Assembly: GCA_951828535.1 (NCBI GenBank) | Contig: OX639990.1 | Coordinates: 1,785,300-1,849,299, forward strand | Direction: 5' to 3' | DNA length: 64,000 nucleotides | DNA from: an uncultured Candidatus Entotheonella sp. | GTDB lineage: Bacteria > Tectomicrobia > Entotheonellia > Entotheonellales > Entotheonellaceae | In this document: positions 27,369-35,197 of the stretch, piece by piece | Numbering within the stretch: the first letter of the stretch is position 1 | Layout of the letters: each line of letters opens with the position of its first letter | The notes under the pieces: model-generated | What the model was told of the DNA's origin: nothing | Database searches by the model: none | Seen by the model: only the letters and a program-made list of their open reading frames with translations | Position numbers and translations under genes: made by a program

Positions 27369-28346
27369 ATGGCGACACGCACCCTTCTCGAAGCCATCCG
27401 CGAGGCCCTGCACCTGGAGTTGGGTGCCGACGAGCGCGTGATTCTGCTGGGCGAGGACATCGGCCGGGAGGGCGGCGTCTTTCGCGTCACCGAGGGTCTG
27501 CAGGCATGCTACGGACGGGCTCGCGTCATGGATGCGCCGATTGCCGAGGCGGGCATCGTCGGCATGGCGGTGGGCATGGCCATCGCGGGGCTGCGGCCGG
27601 TTCCCGAGATCCAGTTCATGGGGTTTCTCTACCCGGCTTTTGACCAGATCATTAGCCACGTAGCCCGCATGCGCAATCGTTCGCGTGGCCGCTTCACCTG
27701 CCCCCTGGTGGTGCGGGTACCCTACGGCGGCGGCATCCACCCACCCGAGCACCACTCGGAAAGCACCGAGGCCATGCTGGTGCACACCCCCGGCCTGCAG
27801 GTCGTGGTTCCCGCCACGCCCTACGACGCCAAAGGGTTGCTGATCAGCGCCATCCGCAGCCCGGACCCGGTGATTTTCCTGGAGCCGAAACGTATCTATC
27901 GCGCCGTACGCCAGGACATTCCCGAGGAATGCTACACCGTGCCCATCGGCGAGGCGCGCCTCGTGCGGGAGGGTACCGACGTGACGGTAATCGCCTGGGG
28001 CTCGATGATGCACACCGTCCTGCAGGCCGCCGAATCGCTGGACGCCAGCGGCATCAGCCCGGAGATTCTCGATTTGCGCACCCTGTCCCCGATGGACGTG
28101 CCGGCCATCATCGCGTCCGTCGAGAAGACGGGCCGCGCGGTGGTCGTGCACGAAGCCGCTCGAACAGCCGGCTTGGGGGCCGAGATCGTGGCGCAGATCA
28201 ACGAGAAGGCCCTGTTGTCCCTGGAGGCCCCGGTCGAGCGCGTCAGCGGTTTTGACACCGTATTCCCGCTGCCGCAGCTCGAGAAGTACTATCTTCCGAC
28301 CCCTGAGATGATCGAGGCCGCCGTGCACCGCGTGCTGGCTTTCTGA
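27369..28346 (+). CDS. pdhB: Pyruvate dehydrogenase E1 component, beta subunit
   Basis: This 325-residue beta subunit pairs with the preceding alpha subunit. Landmarks are LGEDIGREGGVFRVTEGL, DAPIAEAGIVGMAVGMAI, EIQFMGFLYPAFDQI, HHSESTEAMLVHTPGLQVVVPA and the C-terminal ISPEILDLRTLSPMD. The stop lies at 28344-28346. In most relatives the E2 gene would follow directly, but here pdhC is found only at 35198, behind a 6.85-kb island. Confidence 0.93.
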   Translation: MATRTLLEAIREALHLELGADERVILLGEDIGREGGVFRVTEGLQACYGRARVMDAPIAEAGIVGMAVGMAIAGLRPVPEIQFMGFLYPAFDQIISHVARMRNRSRGRFTCPLVVRVPYGGGIHPPEHHSESTEAMLVHTPGLQVVVPATPYDAKGLLISAIRSPDPVIFLEPKRIYRAVRQDIPEECYTVPIGEARLVREGTDVTVIAWGSMMHTVLQAAESLDASGISPEILDLRTLSPMDVPAIIASVEKTGRAVVVHEAARTAGLGAEIVAQINEKALLSLEAPVERVSGFDTVFPLPQLEKYYLPTPEMIEAAVHRVLAF

Positions 28347-28402
28347 GGACGAACCGTCGTCGGATCAACGTGGTTCTTTCATTTGGGAATTTATATGCCT
28401 AT

Positions 28403-29419
28403 CTACGTTGAAAATGTCGCGTTCCTGACTTTCTCCTCTATGTGCGAAAACCATTTCCCAATTTCAGCCCAACTTGCCAGATTTTCCAGGTTGATCGAGA
28501 GTTGCAAATCGAGCAGCGTCCTGTCCGTTTCATCATAGCCCCAATTCTTATGTGTATTCGTTTCTGGGAAATCGGCTAGTAATCGATTCGCATATCTATT
28601 GATCGACCTTTGTCTCTGTTCTCTTCGCCAACCCTTGACGCACCATGCACCAACCCGTATTCTTGCCTCACCCATGTCAATGCTCTTTGAAATATATACA
28701 TTCTGATGCTTATCAAGACTAAAACTTGTCGTTCGATGCTGTTGTCCATATCGATTCTAAAATTCATCCATTAACATTCTTCTAATGTTTCGTTCTTCTT
28801 GTGAAAACAAGATACGTTCTAGTTGAACTTTCGTGGGGCCTAAATCTAACGAGAGAAGTAGTTGGCCAGTATCTGCACTGCGATCTATTCTCAATAGGTA
28901 GTAGATCGCACCGTCAGGCTTTGATTCGTTTTTCCAGTTTTGTTCGATAATCAAACGGCGAAATTTTTTGCTGAAATGTGCAGCTATCCATATTCTGATC
29001 CTCGCTTGCAGATCCTCACCATAAGAAATTAACTGCTGGAAATGCCTCGTGTTGGCTGCTTCTATCTGATTCTCAATTACGACTTTCGACTTGCTCTTGC
29101 TTTCCCATGCTACGATGTCTGCCCGTCCACCTGCGGCAGCAACCTCTGTCCCTAAATGGTGTAATTCCAATCCAGTACAATCTGACACCAGTTCCAAATG
29201 TCCTTCGAGCCAGGGCGTGAAGTCATTAGCTTCATGCTGCCATGTTTCTCGGATCCAGTTTGACTGGCTCATGGAGACGCTCTCCCCAAGCGGTGTCCGG
29301 CTTGCCGGGAGCGTCCTCAACCCTCGGTTTTCCGCCGACTTTGCTTCCTGCAGACGCACCGCCTCTTTCTCATCTTGCCTCCTTATATGCTCCGCCCTCT
29401 GTCGTTCTTGCTGTTCCCG
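28403..29419 (-). pseudogene. 3' part of an IS-split gene: coiled coil plus PD-(D/E)XK/DUF4268-like nuclease domain
   Basis: Read from 29419 downward, the frame continues the charged coiled coil (EQQERQRAEHIRRQDEKEAV). It then enters an enzyme-like domain: NWIRETWQHEANDFTPWL, GRADIVAWESK and VVIENQIEAANTRHFQQLISY, a D...ExQ variant of the PD-(D/E)XK core, as in DUF4268-containing proteins. It stops at TAG 28757-28759. The same frame then stays open for another 117 codons (FSLDKHQNVYISKSIDMGEAR...LENLASWAEIGKWF) to 28403 and looks like the remaining DUF4268 part. A start at ATG 29272 (MSQSNWIRETW) could still yield a 171-residue free nuclease domain. See the findings for the reconstruction. 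Confidence 0.75.
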
Positions 29420-29460
29420 TGGAGTTGCCCCGTTTCCGTGGACAGTTGATAGCTTGGCAT

Positions 29461-30309
29461 TTAAGCAGCTTGTTGATGGCTCCTCTCGAAGTTTAGTGGC
29501 GACAGGTAGCCGAGGCCAGAGTGACGACGGTGTGGGTTGTACCAGCCTTCTATGTATTCGAAGATCGCCATGCGGGCCTCAGCTTGGGTACGGAATACGC
29601 GCCGGTCAATGAATTCGCATTCAAGGGTGGCGAAGAAACTTTCCGCCATAGCGTTGTCAAAACAGTCACCTACCGAACCCATGGACGGCGCGACGCCCAT
29701 CTCTCGGCAGCGTTTCCCGAACGCGTAGGACGTATATTGGCTACCTTGATCGCTGTGATGAACGACGCTGCCTGGACGGCGTTGCCACAGCGCCATGTTC
29801 AGCGCCTCGAGCACCAGCTCGGTGCGCAGGTGATTGGCCATCGACCAGCCCACAACCCGCCGGCTGAAGGCGTCGACGACGACCGCCAGAAACAGGAATC
29901 CGGCCCAGGTCGGCACGTAGGTGATATCGGCCACCCACAGAAGGTCAGGTGCATCGGCTTCGAACCTGCGCTCAACGAGGTCTGGAGCTGGACGAAGCCT
30001 GTGGTCGCGGCGCGTGGTGCGTGTTCCCTTGCGTCTGGATACCCCGACCAGGCTCATCTCTCGCATCAACCTGGCCACGCGCTTGCGACCGATATGGATA
30101 CCGTCGGCGGCAAGCTCGGCGTGAATTCGAGGTGCTCCGTAAGTGCCGCGGCTGCGATGATGGATGTTGCTGATGCAAGCCTTGAGGACAGCATCGTATT
30201 GCTGGCGAGGCGACAACTCACGGTCTCGCCAGGCGTAGTACCCGCTCGGGGAGACGCCGAGCAAACGGGCCACCTTGGCGATGGGGTAACGGGCCTGATT
30301 CGCTCTCAT
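29461..30309 (-). CDS. IS3-family transposase orfB (DDE integrase)
   Basis: This 282-residue catalytic subunit has the HTH_21-like N-terminus (YPIAKVARLLGVSPSGYYAWRDR) and the rve domain with the DDE triad: Asp in LLWVADITYVPTWAG, Asp in VVHHSDQGSQYTS and Glu in DNAMAESFFATLE. The C-terminus is YNPHRRHSGLGYLSP. Its start overlaps the orfA stop by 4 nt. The natural product is probably an OrfAB fusion made by -1 frameshifting, as is usual for the family. Confidence 0.93.
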   Translation of the reverse strand: MRANQARYPIAKVARLLGVSPSGYYAWRDRELSPRQQYDAVLKACISNIHHRSRGTYGAPRIHAELAADGIHIGRKRVARLMREMSLVGVSRRKGTRTTRRDHRLRPAPDLVERRFEADAPDLLWVADITYVPTWAGFLFLAVVVDAFSRRVVGWSMANHLRTELVLEALNMALWQRRPGSVVHHSDQGSQYTSYAFGKRCREMGVAPSMGSVGDCFDNAMAESFFATLECEFIDRRVFRTQAEARMAIFEYIEGWYNPHRRHSGLGYLSPLNFERSHQQAA

Positions 30310-30620
30310 GAACTCGAAGGCTTTGCGGGTACCGAGCCGGTCTCCCGAGCAAACCAGGCCGTGGCTTTTGCCAGTATCTCGCGCTCAAGACGCAACTGAC
30401 GGTTTTCACGGCGTAGGCGGCGAAGCTCATCGCGATCGTCGCTCGTCAGGCCGTCGTCACGGCGGCCTTCGTCGAGGTCGGCCTGGCGGACCCACTTGCG
30501 GATGGTCTCCGCACAGCACTCGAAGTCGCGGGCCAGTTCCGTAGCAGATCTACCTGAGCGAACCAGCTCCACCATCTGGTGGCGAAACTCAGGCGGGTAT
30601 GCGGGACGTGTTCGTGGCAT
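30306..30620 (-). CDS. IS3-family transposase orfA (helix-turn-helix)
   Basis: This 104-residue DNA-binding subunit has an HTH (YPPEFRHQMVELVRSGRSATELAR, ETIRKWVRQADLD) and a leucine-zipper-like region (DELRRLRRENRQLRLEREIL). It lies just inside the right terminal repeat. The tail ARETGSVPAK overlaps the beginning of orfB, where frameshifting would join them. Confidence 0.92.
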   Translation of the reverse strand: MPRTRPAYPPEFRHQMVELVRSGRSATELARDFECCAETIRKWVRQADLDEGRRDDGLTSDDRDELRRLRRENRQLRLEREILAKATAWFARETGSVPAKPSSS

Positions 30621-30674
30621 CGTGGATTCCTCCTCCCAAAAGGATTAGGTATCCACGAAAGCGGGTCAACTCCA

Positions 30675-31059
30675 CCCGTTCTTTTACCGTCCTTTCCTCC
30701 TCCAGCCGCGCTACCACTTCCAATCTTCTTTCTTCTTCTGCCTGCCGCTCCGCCTCCAGCAATCTTGCTTGCTCGTCTCTCTCGAGTTGTTTCAACTCCT
30801 CTGCCTTTCTTCGCTTCTCTTTCCTCCTGCTTAGGACCATCCCTATCATCGCCGTCGCTACACATATGGGTACGAACCAGAGCGCCGGCAGCATAGCCAC
30901 GAATTCCGAGAAATCCGACGCTTCCCACCAAACTCCGATAAGACACAGTGCCACAAGTAACAGCAAGAACTTCAACTGCGCTGCCGCTTCCCATCTCCTT
31001 TTTTCTTCTGCCCGCCGCTTCGTTTCCAACGATCTTGCTTGCTCGTCCTTCTGGAGTTG
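30675..31059 (-). pseudogene. Middle part of the IS-split membrane/coiled-coil gene
   Basis: Between the two insertion sequences the minus strand stays open in one frame. It reads QLQKDEQARSLETKRRAEEK, then two hydrophobic segments (LKFLLLLVALCLIGVWW and FVAMLPALWFVPICVATAMI), then RRKEKRRKAEELKQLERDEQ and a Glu/Arg-rich coiled coil up to EEERTVKER. It joins in frame to 32330-32651 upstream and to 28403-29419 downstream once both elements and one copy of each 4-bp duplication are removed. Confidence 0.8.
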
Positions 31060-31125
31060 TGACCCAGCCCCTTGAATCCGGGCCGCGATGATGTAGAGTC
31101 CCTTGGAGCTGGGAGGATGGACTCT

Positions 31126-31389
31126 ATGAAGCGTAGATTCACGGACCAGCAGATCATCGCCATGATTCGGGAACAAGAGGCTGGCTTGAAGACCTCCGAG
31201 GTGTGCCGCAAGCATGGCATCAGCGACGCCACCTTCTACAAGTACAAGGCCAAGTTTGGTGGCATGACCGTCTGCGATGCGCGAAGGCTGCGCGCCCTGG
31301 AGGCGGAAAACGCCAACCTCAAACGACTCCTGGCCGAGGCCATGCTGGACAACGCCGCCCTGAAGGAGCTGGCGACAAAAAACTTCTGA
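31126..31389 (+). CDS. IS407-like transposase orfA
   Basis: This 87-residue HTH subunit reads [44 protein letters not shown] and [20 protein letters not shown], which closely matches IS407-group OrfA proteins. I chose the ATG at 31126 because GGGAGG lies 9 nt upstream. An upstream ATG at 31117 overlaps the same site. The end of the frame contains the frameshift heptamer AAAAAAC at 31377-31383. Confidence 0.93.
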   Translation: MKRRFTDQQIIAMIREQEAGLKTSEVCRKHGISDATFYKYKAKFGGMTVCDARRLRALEAENANLKRLLAEAMLDNAALKELATKNF

Positions 31390-32270
31390 CGCCCGACGCC
31401 AAGCGAAGAGCCGTGCGTCACGTGATGACGATACACGGCTTGAGCGAGCGGTGGGCGTGCAAGCTGGTGGCGCTGGATCGCTCCACGTTCCAGTATCACA
31501 AGAAGCCGGGTACGGACGCGGCCCTGAGAGAGCGGCTAAAGATTCTGGCCGGCGAGCGCCGCCGGTTTGGCTATCGGCGCTTGGACATCCTGTTGAGACG
31601 TGAGGGCTGCGTGGTGAATCACAAGAAGCTCTTTCGCCTCTATCGTGAAGAAGGGCTTACCGTGCGACGCAGGCGGGGCCGCAAGCGGGCTTTAGGGACG
31701 CGCAAGCCCAGGGTCGTGCCAAGTCGCCCCGATGAGCGCTGCAGCCTGGACTTCGTCTCCGATAGTCTTGCCGATGGGTGTTGGTTTCGGGCCTTGTGTA
31801 TCGTCGATGACTTTTCGCGCGAAACCTTGGCCATCGTGGCGGATTTCTCGCTCTCAGGGGTTCGTGTTGCCCGAGAGCTGGAGCGCATCATCGCGTTTCG
31901 CAGCAGACCTGCGTTGATCGTCTCCGACAACGGCACCGAACTGACCAGTCATGCGGTCCTCAAGTGGTCGCAGGAAGCCAGGATCGACTGGCACTACATC
32001 GCGCCGGGCAAGCCGACGCAGAATGCCTTCGTGGAGAGCTTCATCGGCAGGCTGCGGGACGAATGCCTCAATGAGCCCTTATTCACGACATTAGGCGAGG
32101 CGCGCAACCTCATTGAAGACTGGAGGCGGGACTACAATACGACCCGGCCGCACAGTTCGTTGGGCGGCCTGCCGCCAAGCATCTACGCCGGCCTCAGGTG
32201 TATTGACGGGCATGCTGAACGTGAGTTGTTTCATGGCTCTACGCCGCAGGCCCTGACAGCGGCGTTGTGA
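31377..32270 (+). CDS. IS407-like transposase orfB (DDE integrase), expressed by -1 frameshift
   Basis: This catalytic part of about 297 residues has a helical N-terminus ([40 protein letters not shown]). The rve domain has Asp in [15 protein letters not shown], Asp in [12 protein letters not shown] and Glu in [18 protein letters not shown]. It lies in the -1 frame relative to orfA and has no good start codon near the junction. The A AAA AAC heptamer at 31377-31383, in the correct register for tandem tRNA slippage, would give an OrfAB fusion. Confidence 0.92.
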   Translation, partial: KKLLTPDAKRRAVRHVMTIHGLSERWACKLVALDRSTFQYHKKPGTDAALRERLKILAGERRRFGYRRLDILLRREGCVVNHKKLFRLYREEGLTVRRRRGRKRALGTRKPRVVPSRPDERCSLDFVSDSLADGCWFRALCIVDDFSRETLAIVADFSLSGVRVARELERIIAFRSRPALIVSDNGTELTSHAVLKWSQEARIDWHYIAPGKPTQNAFVESFIGRLRDECLNEPLFTTLGEARNLIEDWRRDYNTTRPHSSLGGLPPSIYAGLRCIDGHAERELFHGSTPQALTAAL

Positions 32271-32329
32271 AGAGCAACGATCGTGAACAGACTCTACTAT
32301 CCAATGGCAGGAACTAGGGGGCTGGGTCA

Positions 32330-32651
32330 GTTGTTCTAACTCCTTTGCCTTTCTTCGCTTCTCTTCTAACGCGAGCAACGCCATCGCCACACCAACGGAT
32401 ATCACTATGAATATAGCTGCCCCAATCATCTTTACCCCGAAAAGCGCCATCAGCGCTCCAGCGGGTATCACTGCCGTGACTATCCAAAGCAGAGCGAAAA
32501 CCATCACCTTCCTACTCCTGACCTTCCGATAAGAGGGGTTATCAGGACCTGCCAGCAGCTCCGAGGTCTGGCCAGTGGTATGTCGGTCAAGGGTCTCAGC
32601 CGTTGCGATGCTACTTCCAGTTTTCTGCTGGGGCTTGCAGACAGCGCTCAC
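32330..32651 (-). pseudogene. 5' part of the IS-split membrane/coiled-coil gene
   Basis: The frame starts at a GTG (32649-32651), or slightly upstream where it is open to a stop 27 nt earlier. It encodes a polar N-terminus of about 48 residues, two membrane segments (VFALLWIVTAVIPAGALMAL and MIGAAIFIVISVGVAMALLA) and the start of a charged linker (EEKRRKAKELEQL), where the IS407-like element interrupts it. It lies 33 nt downstream of the 364-residue Cys/His protein gene and was probably co-transcribed with it. Confidence 0.75.
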
Positions 32652-32684
32652 AATGCCATCAATGATTTTCGGTGATCGCTAAGA

Positions 32685-33779
32685 TCAGAAAAAGTTGGGA
32701 AGGCGGCTCGACGGTTGATTAAACAGCGTTGGCTGACGCATCCGCCTTTCTTGCTTCATCCACTCCTGAACTTCCTCTTGCTCTGTCGCAGACCACGATT
32801 GGTAGAGCGACTCCTTCATTCCGATTTCATCAGAGAGTTCCCAGATTTTTCGGGAAATCTCCCGCTTCAAACGCTCTCCGGCTGAATTCGGTTCGTTGGG
32901 ATTCGCGCACATTGGCATGTATTTGTGGATTCTCACGATGTCCGGTAAAAGGCATCGCACGCCTGTCTCGCAGGCTGTGATGATAGCGTGTCCGTCGTGT
33001 TGCGGAATCACGATCATGTAGCCCAATTCGACATGGCGATGTCCGTTTCTTCGCAAATGGATCATCAGGCAACCCCACGCCGCCACCGTGGGCTTTGATT
33101 TCAGCAGGAACGCCCGATACTCAAGCGAGTTCCATTCTTCGCTCGCCAACCGTCGCTTAAGATCACGCATCTTCCCCATCACCGCATGTGCTACGTCTCT
33201 CCACTCCTCCCAGGCGCTAGTCGCTTTTTCGTCGCTTACGGGCGTCGAGAACGCTGTTTCCTTGAACCGTTTCCATCCTTCCTCCGTTTGTGTTCCCATA
33301 AAATTCGCGTTCCATCGTGCCAGCATCAGATGGTTTTGGCGCAAAACCACACGGTAGACTGCTTTGAACAGGTTCTCGGGTTCCGAGAGATCAATGTGTT
33401 GCGCGTCGATTCCCGCGAATATCTCATCGTGCCTTTGGCAGGCCCACCTTCCTGCGCTGAACTCACTGACCGGCACAAGCTGGAGAGCCTCGAGTTCCCT
33501 TGACGACTCCATAAACGTTTTATATTCCCTGTTGGCTCGAATTTTCGGATCGCGATCAGTCCTCTCCGCGATCAGTTTCAGATGCCTCCTTGCAATCGCA
33601 TGACGGCGTCCGATTTTCCCTTCGCACGGCTCCGCTGGAGCTTCGTCATGCGCTCTTATTGTTGCCATGCAGATTCCCTTGGCCACGATGCGGTCGTAGG
33701 TTTTTTTCAGGCCATCTAGCCATTTGCGCTGTTCGTCGTTATAAGGGTTTTTCCCTGTTGTAGATTCCTCATCACCCAT
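32685..33779 (-). CDS. Uncharacterised Cys/His-motif protein, possible defence-associated partner
   Basis: This 364-residue soluble protein has an N-terminal stretch with C-x17-C...GKIGRRHAIARRHL (residues 37-68) and later FSAGRWACQRHDEIFAGID and ENLFKAVYRVVLRQNHLMLARW. The spacing (C...C-x-G-x-I-x-x-x-H, then a CxxHD) recalls a family of uncharacterised, possibly zinc-binding or HNH-like proteins that I remember from accessory genome regions. I cannot confirm this without a search. The C-terminal half ends in a charged helix. The gene heads a minus-strand pair with the IS-split nuclease gene. It is intact and less GC-rich than the surrounding housekeeping genes. Confidence 0.6.
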   Translation of the reverse strand: MGDEESTTGKNPYNDEQRKWLDGLKKTYDRIVAKGICMATIRAHDEAPAEPCEGKIGRRHAIARRHLKLIAERTDRDPKIRANREYKTFMESSRELEALQLVPVSEFSAGRWACQRHDEIFAGIDAQHIDLSEPENLFKAVYRVVLRQNHLMLARWNANFMGTQTEEGWKRFKETAFSTPVSDEKATSAWEEWRDVAHAVMGKMRDLKRRLASEEWNSLEYRAFLLKSKPTVAAWGCLMIHLRRNGHRHVELGYMIVIPQHDGHAIITACETGVRCLLPDIVRIHKYMPMCANPNEPNSAGERLKREISRKIWELSDEIGMKESLYQSWSATEQEEVQEWMKQERRMRQPTLFNQPSSRLPNFF

Positions 33780-34191
33780 GACTCACCTTTCTAATAAGCC
33801 GCATTGTGTAAACTGTGCCGGGGACGGATTTCCACGTCGTTGCTGGACTTGCGCGATCTGGTACCGGAGGCATCCAGAATGCTATGCCAGGAGCCTCGAA
33901 TCCGTCAAAACGGCCCATCTGTGGGGGGCCAAGCTCACAATCAGCCCATTTGCGGCCCCCAGATGGGGAATTGGGTGCGGCCGCGGGCCGCGCGACGTTC
34001 GGGTCGCGGGCTTGGCAGCTCCTGCCCGGGCCATGTCGAGCAACTCCACTTTCGACAAAAAGTGAGCCGCCACCCCACCAATCCGCACACGACGCCCGAA
34101 AAAAAACGCCACGGGATCGTTCAGGTGCGACTTTTCCGACCAGGACAAGGTCTCAGTAGAGGAGAATTCGCCGCAGAGCGGGGCCACATGC
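33780..34191. other. Non-coding stretch with a strong inverted repeat
   Basis: No convincing gene is present. The inverted repeat CCCATCTG...GGGGGCC (from 33914) with GGCCCCC-AGATGGG (to 33967) forms a stem of two 7-bp helices separated by a small bulge, with a loop of about 23 nt and no T-tract. It may be a transcript end, a small RNA element or part of a mobile-element end. Confidence 0.55.
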
Positions 34192-34491
34192 TTACTCGGC
34201 ATTTTCGGGGCCAATGCCAGCTTTTTCCTCAAGGCGCGTAATACGGCCCTCGAAGACGCGCAGCACCTCCTGCATGGCATCGTGTTGACGTTGGTTTTCA
34301 GCCTGCATGGCATCGTGTTGACGCTGATTTTCAGCCTGCATAGTGTCGAACCGGCGGTTCATGTCGTCGAAGCGCCGGCTGGTTTCAGCCTGCATCGAAT
34401 CCAGCCGCCCGTTGACCTGGTTGAACATCGTCACCATCGCTACGAACAAGCCCACCAGCAACACGTAGTTGCCAACTGTCTTCCAGTCCAT
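34192..34491 (-). CDS. Small membrane-anchored coiled-coil protein with short repeats
   Basis: This 99-residue protein has an N-terminal membrane segment (VGNYVLLVGLFVAMVTMF) followed by a coiled coil made of near-repeats: FDDMNRRFDTMQAENQRQHD then AMQAENQRQHDAMQEV, ending in RITRLEEKAGIG. The DNA shows a matching tandem duplication of about 33 bp near 34265-34345. The architecture resembles DUF1640-like/phage holin-accessory proteins and the protein at 43787-44113. Function is unknown. Confidence 0.65.
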   Translation of the reverse strand: MDWKTVGNYVLLVGLFVAMVTMFNQVNGRLDSMQAETSRRFDDMNRRFDTMQAENQRQHDAMQAENQRQHDAMQEVLRVFEGRITRLEEKAGIGPENAE

Positions 34492-35197
34492 GCGGTTATC
34501 CTTTCTAGTCGCGCCTGAAGCGACGCCTCGACTGAACTTTTTCCCAATGGCCCAAGTCCAACACAGATTGCCGCCAATCTTTCGGCGACCGCAAACGCCT
34601 GGAGATCGTTGGGCAGGCTGTTGAGCCAGTCCTGATGCTTGGCCTGCAAGTGATGCAGGATTGCACGGCGTCCTGTCAATGCCGCGGACGGATGCCGCGG
34701 CCTGCGGTAGCGGATACGTGACTGTCCGGCTTTGCGGCGTCGCGGAAGCGTCTTTGTCGATCGGCGACGCTGAATCCCATACACCTGTAATGTTTCGTTA
34801 CGTAACGGGTAGTCGAATCCGCGGCTCCCCCTCTACGCTGTGATGCATCACCCCCAAAATCCCACACCCGGGGACAACATTCAACTACAAGCCAGTTGGC
34901 AGCCCCGGCTGCAATCCCAGGCTGGCGCAGGGGTGCACGGTCCCTTGCCCTGCTTAGCCGGATGACGCCATATGATGCTTGCCTTGTCCATTCGCACCCT
35001 GCGCTTGTCTTTCTGGTTGGCTTGGGGTATAGAATCGCCCATAGCCAAAAAGCCCCGATTTCATCCTCCATCGGGAAAGTTTTCGCGGGATTTCTTTTCC
35101 AAAAGGCGGATTCCATTCTTCATCGGTTCAATTTTGCCGGTTTCCCTGAATCCGGTCGTGATTCCTCACGGTCACCAAATTGATTAAAGGTTAAGAC
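34492..35197. other. Long non-coding stretch before pdhC
   Basis: Open frames here do not look like proteins. A minus-strand segment near 34600-34690 reads RRAILHHLQAKHQDWLNSLP, which could be a fragment of a larger gene, but no start or family is evident. The rest, including the pyrimidine-rich stretch around 34830-34940, holds no identified feature. This is the right-hand margin of the island, and the pdhC ribosome-binding site starts just before 35198. Confidence 0.45.

Larger units (their letters stand above)
29420..30674 (-). mobile_element. Intact IS3-family insertion sequence (1255 bp)
   Basis: The ends start TGGAGTTG and end CAACTCCA. The left end TGGAGTTGCCCCGTTTCCG and the reverse complement of the right end TGGAGTTGACCCGCTTTCG give terminal inverted repeats of about 24 bp with a few mismatches, bounded by TG...CA as usual for IS3. 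The target duplication is CCCG (29416-29419 and 30675-30678). It carries orfA and orfB on the minus strand, both undamaged, so the element is probably recent and possibly active. Removing it with one CCCG restores the reading frame of the host gene. Confidence 0.88.
31060..32329 (+). mobile_element. Intact IS3-family element, IS407-like (1270 bp)
   Basis: The terminal inverted repeats are TGACCCAGCCCC at the left end (from 31060) and GGGGCTGGGTCA at the right end (to 32329). The target duplication is GTTG (31056-31059 and 32330-32333), and 4-bp duplications are typical of the IS407 group. orfA and orfB are on the plus strand, opposite to the interrupted gene, and are joined by a slippery A AAA AAC heptamer. 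Both frames are intact. It interrupts the same host gene as the other element. Confidence 0.9.

Noticed and set aside
34440-35116. Minus-strand frames of 114 and 146 codons before pdhC
   Set aside because: Composition is not protein-like, frames overlap and no start site or family similarity is evident apart from a short RRAILHHLQ segment.
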